From assembly GCF_900105385.1 (NCBI RefSeq), contig NZ_LT629772.1:2728001-2792000 (forward strand): a stretch of DNA of 64,000 bases. The letters run 5' to 3'. The translations under genes and the position numbers were made by a program. The notes beneath the pieces were generated by a model, which was not told the origin of the DNA, did not search any database, and saw only the letters and a list, made by a program, of their open reading frames with translations. How positions within the stretch are numbered: position 1 is the first letter of the stretch; each line of letters starts with the position of its first letter. Shown here piece after piece: positions 8,472 to 16,888 of this stretch. Origin of the DNA: Microlunatus soli (GTDB lineage: Bacteria; Actinomycetota; Actinomycetes; Propionibacteriales; Propionibacteriaceae).

Positions 8472-9308
8472 CTATGGGCGGCCGGGCGACCTGTCGTCGA
8501 CAGCCGAGAGCTGCTCGGGCCTCAGGACCGGCTTGTCATAGGGGAGATCGCGACAACCCAGAAGTGAAGAGATCTCGGAGGTCGCCGCCCACAACGCATC
8601 GAGGATCGACTGCATCAGCTCGGAGTTCGCCATATTGGCCGGCAGCGCGCAGGCCAGCGAGCACATCACCACCCCGGCGCCGGACCACACCGGCACCCCC
8701 AGAGCGAGGTAGCGCTTCGGATCGAACTTCACGCACAGGCCGTGATCGACGATGTCGGCCAGATGCCGCTCCCAATCTTCCGATGTCCAAGCCGGTTCGA
8801 CGCCGGTGGCAGCATCGATGAATGCCGGCCATCTCGCGCGATCGGAGAAGGCCACCAGGACCCGACCCGCGGCTGGATCGAGGACTGCGGCGGGGTCCCA
8901 CTCCTCGCGTGGCGACGCAACCTGGTAGATCAGACTTGCCGATTCGGCCCACCCGATGCTCTGCAGACGATCGTTGATCAGCACCGTCGCCAGGACGTTG
9001 ATCTTGGTTGCTCGGCTGGCCTTCTGGATGGCGGGCCGGATGATTGCCGGGAGCGCCACGGCAGGATCGAATCGTGCCGTCATCGCGGTCACCGAGGGGC
9101 CAAGCCGGTAACGACCGTCGGTGACCAGGAGGTAGCCCCTCTTCGTCATGGTCTTCAGCAAGTTGTGTGTCGTCGAGGGCTTCAGCCCGACCTCGCGAGC
9201 CAGCGCACTGACGCCCATCTCGCCGCGCCGAGCAATCTCCTCGAGCAGATCCAGTGCCCGATGCAGCGATTGGACGTCCCCCGCCCGGGGATCTGCGGCA
9301 CTAGCCAT
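8472..9308 (-). CDS. IclR-family transcriptional regulator
   Basis: 278 residues: an N-terminal winged helix-turn-helix (about 12-75, with MGVSALAREVGLKPSTTHNLL) and a GAF-like effector domain that binds a small metabolite. It is divergent from the phytanoyl-CoA-dioxygenase-type gene across a 246-base intergenic region that carries a promoter-like element and an inverted repeat, so it probably controls that gene and the binding protein behind it. It ends 12 bases before the ArsR gene. Confidence 0.85.
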   Translation of the reverse strand: MASAADPRAGDVQSLHRALDLLEEIARRGEMGVSALAREVGLKPSTTHNLLKTMTKRGYLLVTDGRYRLGPSVTAMTARFDPAVALPAIIRPAIQKASRATKINVLATVLINDRLQSIGWAESASLIYQVASPREEWDPAAVLDPAAGRVLVAFSDRARWPAFIDAATGVEPAWTSEDWERHLADIVDHGLCVKFDPKRYLALGVPVWSGAGVVMCSLACALPANMANSELMQSILDALWAATSEISSLLGCRDLPYDKPVLRPEQLSAVDDRSPGRP

Positions 9309-9462
9309 GGCCCGAAGGGTAACCGGATAGCCACCGATTGCGCGCCCGGCTCCGGCTGGCCGCGACCATCATCACATCAATCTCCTTGCAGGGTTGGGGA
9401 TCCGGCTGCATACGACGCGACTGTCCGGCGCGTCAGGTGTTCGACATCAGCCCACCGCGCCA

Positions 9463-9531
9463 TTGACATCCCCATCCACCGATGCTTAGCTGCCATTCAG
9501 TGTTACAGACCGCTTTTCAGCATAACTGAAT
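9463..9531 (+). promoter_or_regulatory. Candidate promoter and IclR operator for the dioxygenase gene
   Basis: TTGACA at 9463-9468, 17 bases, then TTAGCT (9486-9491) as a weak -10. Immediately downstream ATTCAG (9495-9500) pairs with CTGAAT (9526-9531) in an inverted repeat that extends imperfectly (ATTCAGTGTTA against ATTCAGTTATG), a spacing that would suit a tetrameric IclR regulator. Confidence 0.4.
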
Positions 9532-9554
9532 CACCCAATGGAGGGAACGAACAG

Positions 9555-10403
9555 ATGCAGGTTTCAGCACTGGAACACAGGCTCAGCGAAGAAGAGCGCG
9601 CGACCTTCGAGGACCAGGGGTTCCTTCAGATCGAAGACGCGATCGCGGCGGACCACCTCAAGCTCCTGACTGAGGCGACGGACCGGATCCATGAGCGCCA
9701 TGTCGCAGCCGGGAACCCTGACAACCAAGCGATGTTCGTGCCCAACTTCATCCCGGAGGACGAGTTGTATCTCGACCTCGTCGATTACGAGCCGATCCTG
9801 CCCAAGATCTGGGGGATCCTCGGCTGGAACCTCTCGCTCTATCACTCCCACCTGATCGTGACGCCGCCCTCGGGTGCCACCCGATCGGAGAAGACGTTCG
9901 GCTGGCACCAGGACTCCGGCCGGGTGAATTTCGACATGCCGGGCCCGCACCCCCGACTGTCGGTCAAGGTCGCCTACTTCCTGTCCGACGTGTCGGAAGC
10001 GGGCCGCGGCAACTTCTGGGTGATCCCGGGCAGCCACAAGAACGAGGACGTCACGATTCCGGACGGGGACGGCCAACCCGAGGGTGCCGTCCCGGTGTTG
10101 GCCAAGCCTGGCATGGCTGTGCTCTTCGACCGCAGACTGTGGCACGCCGCCAGCCCGAACTGGTCCGACATCACTCGGAAGGTGCTCTTCTACGGCTACG
10201 GACATCGCTGGATCAAGCCGAAGGACGAGATGACCCTGTCCGAGTACTGGGACCAGAGCGACCCGATCCGCAAGCAACTCCTGGGCTATGCGACCAGCGC
10301 CAACGGTTGCTACACCCCGACCGAGGACGACGTACCCCTGCGGGCTTGGCTCGCCGAACACAGCCCCTCTGATGTGGACCAGGAACGGCACGCAGAGAAG
10401 TAG
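9555..10403 (+). CDS. Phytanoyl-CoA dioxygenase (PhyH) family oxygenase
   Basis: 282 residues from the ATG at 9555, preceded by GGAGGG at 8 bases. The frame is open much further upstream, but that stretch is antisense to the IclR gene and was left out. Fe(II)/2-oxoglutarate ligands can be seen: H118-x-D120 (FGWHQDSG), distal His197 (RRLWHAASP) and Arg208 for the co-substrate. PhyH-family enzymes in bacteria hydroxylate small molecules of many kinds. Next door, 47 bases on, is a sugar-type solute-binding lipoprotein, so the substrate may be an imported compound. Cytoplasmic. Confidence 0.82.
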   Translation: MQVSALEHRLSEEERATFEDQGFLQIEDAIAADHLKLLTEATDRIHERHVAAGNPDNQAMFVPNFIPEDELYLDLVDYEPILPKIWGILGWNLSLYHSHLIVTPPSGATRSEKTFGWHQDSGRVNFDMPGPHPRLSVKVAYFLSDVSEAGRGNFWVIPGSHKNEDVTIPDGDGQPEGAVPVLAKPGMAVLFDRRLWHAASPNWSDITRKVLFYGYGHRWIKPKDEMTLSEYWDQSDPIRKQLLGYATSANGCYTPTEDDVPLRAWLAEHSPSDVDQERHAEK

Positions 10404-10450
10404 TCCACGGACGCAATCGACCTTCAGAGAATGGTGAGGGGCCGACGCCA

Positions 10451-11755
10451 ATGTCGACGACCGCACGATCACCACTGTCCCGCCGTCGATTTCTGGCCGC
10501 CGCCGGGATCGCGGCAGGCATGGCCGCTGCCACCGGTTGCGCCAAGGGAACCGGGACAGTCGCCGCAACCAAGAACACGATCACCTCAGCCGCCTGGGTC
10601 GACCCGATCACCGATGTCATCTACGGACCGATCGCGAAGGGGTTCGCGGCGAAGTCGGGTGTCACTTTGCAACCGCAGGCCAGTGTCGCGTTCGCCGATT
10701 ACCAGACGCGGTGGCGGACTCTTCTGGCCGGTGGCCAACCACCGGACATCTTGGAGGTGAACGACGATTTCGTTGCCGAGGTCACCAACAAGAAGCTGAC
10801 CCAGGACCTGACTCCCTATCTGCAGAAGTCCAAGATCAACACCTCCGACTTCTTCGAGAAACCGTTCAACTTCACCAAGCGCGGCGACACTCAACGGGCC
10901 ATGTCCATCGGGTCCCTGGCCCGCTGCATCATCTACAACAAGACGATGTTCAAGGAGGAAGGCATTCCCCTGCCTCCCACGACGTGGACCGATGACGGCT
11001 GGAAGTGGGACGACTTCCTGAGCGCTGCCAAGGCCCTGACCAAGGGGTCCACAACCTGGGGCGCGGTGGTCGTCAAGGACACGGCGTACGAGAACACCTT
11101 CTGTCTCAACAACGGTGGCGTCGGCACGTTCTCCGCGGACGGCAAGAAGTTCACGCTGGCCGATGGGCCGGGTGTCGAGGCACTGCAGTGGGTGTACGAC
11201 CTCACCCTGAAACACAAGGTCACCCCGGCCTACGGCGACATCCAGGCCGACGGCGCCGAACAGCGACTGTTCGCCGGAGGCAAGCTGGGCATGTTGTTCG
11301 CGCCGTCGTCGGCGATCGCCTACTACGCGGAGAACGTGAAGGACTTCGAGTGGGACATCGCCCCCGTGCCCGGGAACCAGCATCAGTTCCAGGAGGGCGG
11401 TCAGATCGTCTACACGATCCCGGAGAAGGCCAAGAATCCGGATCATGCCTGGGACTTCCTCAACTACATCATCAGCCCGGAGGGCGGCAAGGTCCTGGCC
11501 GAGGCAGGCCTGGTGGTGCCGATCAACAAGAAGGCGGCCGAGTCGTTGACGAGCCCCGGGAAGTACCCGAAGAACATCAAGCTGTTCGTCGACGCCCAGG
11601 ACCACAGCAAGCCCATCAACTTCTCCGCGGGCACTGCCGCGGCAGTTGCGATCTACCGGCCACAACTGCAGCGCGCCATCACCGGCGAGATCACGGCGAA
11701 GCAAGCCCTGACCGCCGCCCGTAGCCAGGTCGAGGCAGCACTGGCGAGCACCTAA
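10451..11755 (+). CDS. Sugar-type ABC transporter solute-binding lipoprotein (orphan)
   Basis: 434 residues. The N-terminus combines a twin-arginine motif (LSRRRFLAA) with a lipobox (AATGC, lipidation at Cys30), so it is exported folded and anchored in the membrane. The rest follows the bacterial extracellular solute-binding family 1 fold (YKTRW-type strand near 80, a YPKNIKLFVDA hinge near 375). No permease or ATPase gene follows; the next gene is convergent. It must either serve a transporter encoded elsewhere or act as a sensor. Same-strand linkage with the dioxygenase suggests shared IclR control. Confidence 0.85.
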   Translation: MSTTARSPLSRRRFLAAAGIAAGMAAATGCAKGTGTVAATKNTITSAAWVDPITDVIYGPIAKGFAAKSGVTLQPQASVAFADYQTRWRTLLAGGQPPDILEVNDDFVAEVTNKKLTQDLTPYLQKSKINTSDFFEKPFNFTKRGDTQRAMSIGSLARCIIYNKTMFKEEGIPLPPTTWTDDGWKWDDFLSAAKALTKGSTTWGAVVVKDTAYENTFCLNNGGVGTFSADGKKFTLADGPGVEALQWVYDLTLKHKVTPAYGDIQADGAEQRLFAGGKLGMLFAPSSAIAYYAENVKDFEWDIAPVPGNQHQFQEGGQIVYTIPEKAKNPDHAWDFLNYIISPEGGKVLAEAGLVVPINKKAAESLTSPGKYPKNIKLFVDAQDHSKPINFSAGTAAAVAIYRPQLQRAITGEITAKQALTAARSQVEAALAST

Positions 11756-11825
11756 CCCCGCCTTCAGCTGCGCAATCCGCCCGGACCGACGCGCGCACCC
11801 GGTGGATCAGAAGTCCAGCCGCGCA

Positions 11826-11840
11826 CCGACCCTGGGTCGG
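11826..11840. terminator. Hairpin between convergent genes, possible bidirectional terminator
   Basis: CCGACCC-T-GGGTCGG is a perfect inverted repeat lying between the ends of the binding-protein gene and the lacI-type gene. There is no T-run, as is common for GC-rich terminators, so the call rests on position and symmetry only. Confidence 0.35.
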
Positions 11841-11856
11841 CGGTGGCGCACACGAC

Positions 11857-12897
11857 TCAAGCCGTTGCGGGTCCGGTGGAGTCCCGGGTCACCAATTCGG
11901 GACGGATCAGCACCGACGGGGCGGTGACCGCCCCGTCGGGATCTGCCCGGAGATAGTCGACGGCAGCAGTGGCCATCGCATCCAACGGCTGCCGGATCGT
12001 CGTCAGCGGCGGCCAGGCCAGCTCGGCCAGCAGGATGTCGTCGAAGCCGATCACCGACAGGTCCCGACCGGGTGTCAGTCCGGCCGTACGGGCGCCGGCA
12101 CAGACGCCGAGCGCGGTCATGTCGTTGATCGTCAGCACCGCGGTCGGACGTAGTTCCTCGGGGCGTTGCAGCAACTCCGCGACGGCTGCCCGGCCGAGTG
12201 CCGCAGCGTCCAGATCGGCGAAATCGTCATCGTCGGCAGCCCAGGTGATCGCTCCGTCGCCGAGCTTCGCGGCTGCGGCCGCCTCGACGAATCCTCGATG
12301 CCGTTCCTTGCGGTTGATGCTGCCCAACGACCCCGAGATGAAGGCGATCCGACGATGCCCGAGGTCCAGCAGATGCTGAGTTGCCATCTTGGTCCCGAGC
12401 ACGTTGTCGATGCTGATGTTGATCACCTGATCGGGATCACCCAGCTGAGCAGTCCGGTCGAAGGCGACCAGCCGCAGCCCGGCGCTGATCTTGTCGGCAA
12501 GATGATCAAGGGACGGCAGCGACGTGCACAGCACGATCGCCCGCAGCCCCTCGGCCCACAGCTCGTCGACGTAGGCCCGTTCCCGATCGGGATCGCGTTC
12601 GCTGTTGCAGAGCAGCACGTGTTGACCGTGGGTCAGCGCAGCCGCCTCGACCCGCTGGGCGAACGCTCCCCAGAACGGGTTCGCCACCGACGGGACGACC
12701 AGGCCGATCGCGCTGGCCCGGCCGGTGCGCAGCTGCCGGGCCGCATGGTTGGGACGGTAGCCGAGGTCCTGCATCGCACGCACGACCCGGGAACGGGTCT
12801 CCGGCAGCATCCGCCCGTCCCGACCGTTGAGCACGTTCGAGACCGTGCTCGGCGACACCCCAGCGGCTCGCGCCACCTGGTAGATCGTTACACCCAA
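11857..12897 (-). CDS. LacI-family transcriptional repressor
   Basis: 346 residues. I place the start at a TTG at 12897 because GAGGAGG lies 5 bases before it and because translation then opens directly with the helix-turn-helix (VTIYQVARAAGVSPSTVSNV, residues 3-22); the ATG at 12939 would add an unneeded tail. Hinge-helix residues (PNHAARQLRTG) and a periplasmic-binding-protein-like sugar domain follow. Divergent from the heparinase-type operon; a TCGGT-AA-ACCGA palindrome just behind that operon's -10 is the likely operator. Confidence 0.88.
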   Translation of the reverse strand: MGVTIYQVARAAGVSPSTVSNVLNGRDGRMLPETRSRVVRAMQDLGYRPNHAARQLRTGRASAIGLVVPSVANPFWGAFAQRVEAAALTHGQHVLLCNSERDPDRERAYVDELWAEGLRAIVLCTSLPSLDHLADKISAGLRLVAFDRTAQLGDPDQVINISIDNVLGTKMATQHLLDLGHRRIAFISGSLGSINRKERHRGFVEAAAAAKLGDGAITWAADDDDFADLDAAALGRAAVAELLQRPEELRPTAVLTINDMTALGVCAGARTAGLTPGRDLSVIGFDDILLAELAWPPLTTIRQPLDAMATAAVDYLRADPDGAVTAPSVLIRPELVTRDSTGPATA

Positions 12898-12994
12898 TTG
12901 ATCCTCCTCGGCAGACCGACCCACCACGCAGTCTGGCACACATTCGCGCGGAACTTCCCGGTCACACGGCGCATTTCAGCCTGGACGACGATCG

Positions 12995-13035
12995 TTGACA
13001 TCTCGGAAGGTCTCGCTCTAGGCTCGGTAAACCGA
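12995..13035 (+). promoter_or_regulatory. Promoter and LacI-type operator of the heparinase operon
   Basis: TTGACA (12995-13000), 18 bases, TAGGCT (13019-13024), a good actinobacterial -35/-10 pair. The palindrome TCGGT-AA-ACCGA (13024-13035) overlaps the end of the -10, the position where LacI-family repressors block initiation. Confidence 0.55.
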
Positions 13036-13128
13036 TGCACCAACTCAGCGGCGACGGAGTCGCACAACGACGCCTCCACACGTGATCACCGACATCGGCG
13101 CGGCCATCGCACGATCGGAGCAACAGCC

Positions 13129-14772
13129 TTGCCACACGGCATCCGCCAGTCACGGCCTCCGCACAGCGCGGCCTCCGGGCAGGTCTTGATCCCACCGGCC
13201 GGACGTGGTGGTTGGTGGCACGACTTCGTCTGCCCCGCGCACGGCACCGAACTCCTGCACGACAACATGCTGATCGGCGAGTTTCCCGACGGTGGCGCAC
13301 GGTGTCCACACGGTTGCCGCCTCGACACGACGGCCGTCCGCGGAGCCTGGACGACGCTGGCTCACCAGGCACGCGCGCGACAAGCTCGCCGGCTCGCGAC
13401 CGTTGACCCACAGGGCGAGTCGGGACGCCGAGTGCTGGACTTTCTGACCTGCTGCGCCGATCGCTACCTGAGCCTGCCCGGTGATCATGACGGCGCCCAG
13501 GGCTGGATGCTGGCCGGCCGACTCTTCCACCAAGCCCTCACCGAGGCGATCTGGGCGGTCAACATCGGACAGGCCGCCTGGACGCTTCATGATCATCGCG
13601 TCACGTTGCCGACGGCCGTGACCGAGCTGCTCGCCGAGTTGACCCGCGCTGCCGTGGCCAGCCGGGCAACGCTGCTGGACCAAGATCGCTCGACGTCGAA
13701 CTACCTGGCCTGGCTGGACGCAGCCGGTGCCGTCTGCAGTCGCGACGAGCAGTGGCTCAGCGGCGATCACGGGATCTATCCGCACCTGTTGGCCGCCACC
13801 CTCTCCGACGGTTGGCAATGGGAGGCGAGCACCTACTACCACTCGTTCGTGCTGCGTGCATGCCTGATCGCGATCGCGAACGTTCCCGGTGCCGTTCCGC
13901 CGCCCGAGGTTGCCGAACGGTTGCGAGCCATGCACCAGGTCCTGCGGGAGCTGCGGTCGCCGGGTGGTGAACTCCCCGCCCTGCACGACGGTCCGTATCG
14001 CCGCGACGGCTACGACCAGGAGCTGGCCGAACTCGACCTCGACGAGACCGACCGCGCAACAGTGGGTGCCCCGGCGACGATCACCGTCCAACCCGACGGT
14101 GGCTATGCGATCCTGTCCCGTCCTGGCCTGCACGCGATCCTCGCGTTCGGACCGCATGGTGGGTCGCACGGACACTTCGACAAGTTGTCCCTCAGCCTCT
14201 ACGGCCGCACCACCAGCTGGCAGGCCGATCCCGGGCAGGTGCCGTACGGGAATCGCTTCTGGCGCAGGCACTACGCCAGCACGGCGGCCCACCCGACCGT
14301 GATCATCGACGACACCGACCAGTCCGCCTGCACCGGCAGTCTGTTGGGCCGCGATGACGACTCCGTCACCGTCGGCTGTGACACCGCCTACCCTGGCGTG
14401 CGGATCACGCGGACCCTGCGGCACACCGTCGAAGGGCTCGACGACGAGGTGACCGTACGCTGCGACCGGCCGCGCAGAGTCGCCCTGCAGCTACGCCCGG
14501 TGGGCCCGGTCGACACCCTCGTCACCGCCGACGGTTTCAGCACCGTCTGGCACGGTTCGTCCGATGCGGAGGTGCTGATGGGTTCCCACCAGGCGACCGG
14601 ACCGGCGCAACCGATTGTTCGGCCCGGACCTGGCCCGGCGGACGACCCGCAACGGGAGGTACCGCAGATCGACTGGATCGCCGAGGACTGCCGGGAGATC
14701 ACCTTCACTTCCCACTACCGGGTCGCCCCGCCACTCGAGGGCGACCGAGCCGCGAACGAGGTCACGCGATGA
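13129..14772 (+). CDS. Heparinase II/III family protein (polysaccharide lyase-like), cytosolic
   Basis: 547 residues from a TTG at 13129 with GGAG 8 bases before it; no ATG or GTG in frame fits better, and the open frame further upstream is antisense to the lacI-type gene. There is no signal peptide. A His/Cys-rich start (VCPAHG, CPHGC) leads into an alpha/alpha toroid, then a beta-rich region with HGGSHGHFDKLSLS (about 341-355), matching the heparinase II/III core His motif. Such lyases cut uronic-acid-containing oligosaccharides by beta-elimination, giving unsaturated uronates. It overlaps the next gene by 4 bases (ATGA) and is probably under LacI control. Exact substrate unknown. Confidence 0.8.
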   Translation: MPHGIRQSRPPHSAASGQVLIPPAGRGGWWHDFVCPAHGTELLHDNMLIGEFPDGGARCPHGCRLDTTAVRGAWTTLAHQARARQARRLATVDPQGESGRRVLDFLTCCADRYLSLPGDHDGAQGWMLAGRLFHQALTEAIWAVNIGQAAWTLHDHRVTLPTAVTELLAELTRAAVASRATLLDQDRSTSNYLAWLDAAGAVCSRDEQWLSGDHGIYPHLLAATLSDGWQWEASTYYHSFVLRACLIAIANVPGAVPPPEVAERLRAMHQVLRELRSPGGELPALHDGPYRRDGYDQELAELDLDETDRATVGAPATITVQPDGGYAILSRPGLHAILAFGPHGGSHGHFDKLSLSLYGRTTSWQADPGQVPYGNRFWRRHYASTAAHPTVIIDDTDQSACTGSLLGRDDDSVTVGCDTAYPGVRITRTLRHTVEGLDDEVTVRCDRPRRVALQLRPVGPVDTLVTADGFSTVWHGSSDAEVLMGSHQATGPAQPIVRPGPGPADDPQREVPQIDWIAEDCREITFTSHYRVAPPLEGDRAANEVTR

Positions 14773-16811
14773 TCTTGATCGGTGACTCCGGCCACCTCGA
14801 GCAACTGCGAACCGAACTCGGCAGCACCCGGGCCCGGCAGTGGCAGCGGCTGTACGAGCAGTGCAACAGCTATCGCGAACAGGTCCCGCCAACCGAGCAC
14901 CCGACCGCCAGCATCACCTACTTCGGCCCGGCCGCAGCCAATCTCGCGCTGGCCTATCGACTGACCGGCCAGCCGCACTACCGGGAGGAGGCATGGCGTT
15001 GGATCTCGACCTGTATCGGCTATCCGCATTGGGGCAAGGCGAAGCTGCCCGATCATGATCTTGACGCCGGCTGGCTGCTGCACGGTCTGAGTTTGGCCTA
15101 CGACTGGCTGGGTGATGATCTTGATGATGCGCGGCGTGACCGGCTCCGAGCGAAGTTGGAGCTGCAGGGGAAGCGGCTCTACGACTACGCCGCCGAGACC
15201 GAGGGCCACGGCTGGTCGACCAACTACTGGCAGAATCACAACTGGATCTGTTACGCGGGACTCGCGACCGCTGCACAGGTGCTCGGTCGCGACGAGTGGG
15301 CCGAACGTGCCCGGACGAACTTCGACACCGTGCTGCCACTGCTCGCCGCGGACGGCTCCGACTATGAGGGTGTCGCCTACTGGCGCTACGGCGTGCCGTG
15401 GTTGGCGATCTATCTCGATCTTGTGCAGCGGACGACCGGCGAGGATCTGTGGCAGCACTGCGACTTCCTGGCCAACACGATCGGTTGGCGGCTGCAGCAG
15501 AGCCTGCCCGGTTTCGGGGAGAGCTTCGGCATCGGTGACTGCCATGATCGGCGCAGCGGTCACAGTGTCGCGCTGTACTACCGGCTGGCCGCCGCCTACC
15601 GGGACGGTCGGGCCGCCTGGCTCGCCGATCTCGTTGCCGACAAGCTGTTCTGGCGTGAAGCGTACGAGTCGGGCATCAAGCCGGGCGTGAAGCCGGAGGC
15701 GTACCTGGAGCTGCTCTGGTATGACCCGAGCGTGACACCGACGCCGCCCGACGACGATCCGGTCACCGCCCACTTTCCTGATCTTGGTCAGGTCGTCTCC
15801 CGGACGTCGTGGACCGATCCGGACGCGACGGTCGTCAGCTTCACTTCGGCTCCCGGTGGCGGGCACACCGCCTGGGATGCCGCGGAACGGTTCCGCCGGC
15901 AGCAGGACCTGGAGACGCTCAACGCCGGGCACCATCATCCCGACGCCGGCGCGTTCCTGCTGGCCGGGCACGGCGCACTGCTGGTGGTCGACGACGGCTA
16001 CGCCAACAACAAACGCGCGGCGCAGCACAATCTGATCTTGGTTGACGGACAGGGCTGGCACGGCGAGGGCGGCAAGAACGCCTACCGCGACCTCCCTTAC
16101 GATGCCCGCCCGGAGCTGGTCGATGTGCTGGCAGAACAGGGATTTCTGCACGCGACCTCGCGGACGGCGATGATGTTCGACCCGGCACTGGGAGTCACCC
16201 GGCTGGACCGTACGCTGATCGCCACCCCGCAGGGACGCGTTCTCGTGCTGGACGACTGCCGCGCCGATCAACCGCGCCGTTGGCGGTGGCTGCTGCATGG
16301 TGACTGGCCCGCCGAGGAGTTGCCGCCGGATCCGGGGACGTTCCCGATCCCGCACGAACGGTCGGTCATCCTGCGGAGCGGACCCGGTATGGCCCGGGTG
16401 ATCCGGCTGCCGGGGACTCCGACGGACCGTACCTTCGAACCCACCGAGGTGCAGGCGAATCCGACCGGGTCGACGCCGAGCCTGCTGATCACCCGGACCC
16501 TGCAGACGACCGCGTGGCAGACCGAACCGGTCACCGAGGCGACCTTCCGTACGGTGCTGGAGACCACCTCCGCGCTGAACCCCGCACCGGCCGCGCTCCG
16601 TGAGGTGGACGGTGACAGCTACGACTTCGGAGCCGAGTGGATCACCGTCGGTCGGAAGGGTCTCATAGATGGTCGCAACGTCCGAGGTCGGGCGAGGGCG
16701 GTGATCTTCTCCGGCGGGCGACTGGCGGTCGTCGCCGCCACCGAGATCGAACGGCCGGAGGGACCACCCGTCCGGTGGGACAGTCCGTACACCGGAGTGG
16801 TCGAGCAGTGA
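14769..16811 (+). CDS. Second heparinase II/III family protein
   Basis: 680 residues, no signal peptide. An N-terminal alpha/alpha toroid carries NYWQNHNW (near 150) and YEGVAYWRYG (near 200), and the C-terminal beta-sandwich half begins with GHHHPDAGAFLLAG (near 388), the conserved His/Asp block of the family. It follows the first lyase with an ATGA overlap, so the two are made together. Two different family members side by side suggest sequential cleavage of one oligosaccharide, for instance an endo- or oligo-lyase with an exo-lyase, which is inference. A solute-binding protein follows after 77 bases. Confidence 0.8.
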   Translation: MILIGDSGHLEQLRTELGSTRARQWQRLYEQCNSYREQVPPTEHPTASITYFGPAAANLALAYRLTGQPHYREEAWRWISTCIGYPHWGKAKLPDHDLDAGWLLHGLSLAYDWLGDDLDDARRDRLRAKLELQGKRLYDYAAETEGHGWSTNYWQNHNWICYAGLATAAQVLGRDEWAERARTNFDTVLPLLAADGSDYEGVAYWRYGVPWLAIYLDLVQRTTGEDLWQHCDFLANTIGWRLQQSLPGFGESFGIGDCHDRRSGHSVALYYRLAAAYRDGRAAWLADLVADKLFWREAYESGIKPGVKPEAYLELLWYDPSVTPTPPDDDPVTAHFPDLGQVVSRTSWTDPDATVVSFTSAPGGGHTAWDAAERFRRQQDLETLNAGHHHPDAGAFLLAGHGALLVVDDGYANNKRAAQHNLILVDGQGWHGEGGKNAYRDLPYDARPELVDVLAEQGFLHATSRTAMMFDPALGVTRLDRTLIATPQGRVLVLDDCRADQPRRWRWLLHGDWPAEELPPDPGTFPIPHERSVILRSGPGMARVIRLPGTPTDRTFEPTEVQANPTGSTPSLLITRTLQTTAWQTEPVTEATFRTVLETTSALNPAPAALREVDGDSYDFGAEWITVGRKGLIDGRNVRGRARAVIFSGGRLAVVAATEIERPEGPPVRWDSPYTGVVEQ

Positions 16812-16888
16812 TCACCACCGCCGCGGCCGTCCACCAGCAGCGAGACGTGACCAGCTACGCGCATTCCTGATCAGCTCAAGGAGGAGCT

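Noticed and set aside
8742-9554. Long upstream extension of the dioxygenase reading frame
   Set aside because: It runs antisense through the IclR gene; the ATG at 9555 has a GGAGGG site and the family's usual length follows from it.
12166-13128. Long upstream extension of the first heparinase-type gene
   Set aside because: Antisense to the lacI-type gene and without family similarity; the promoter at 12995-13024 lies inside it.
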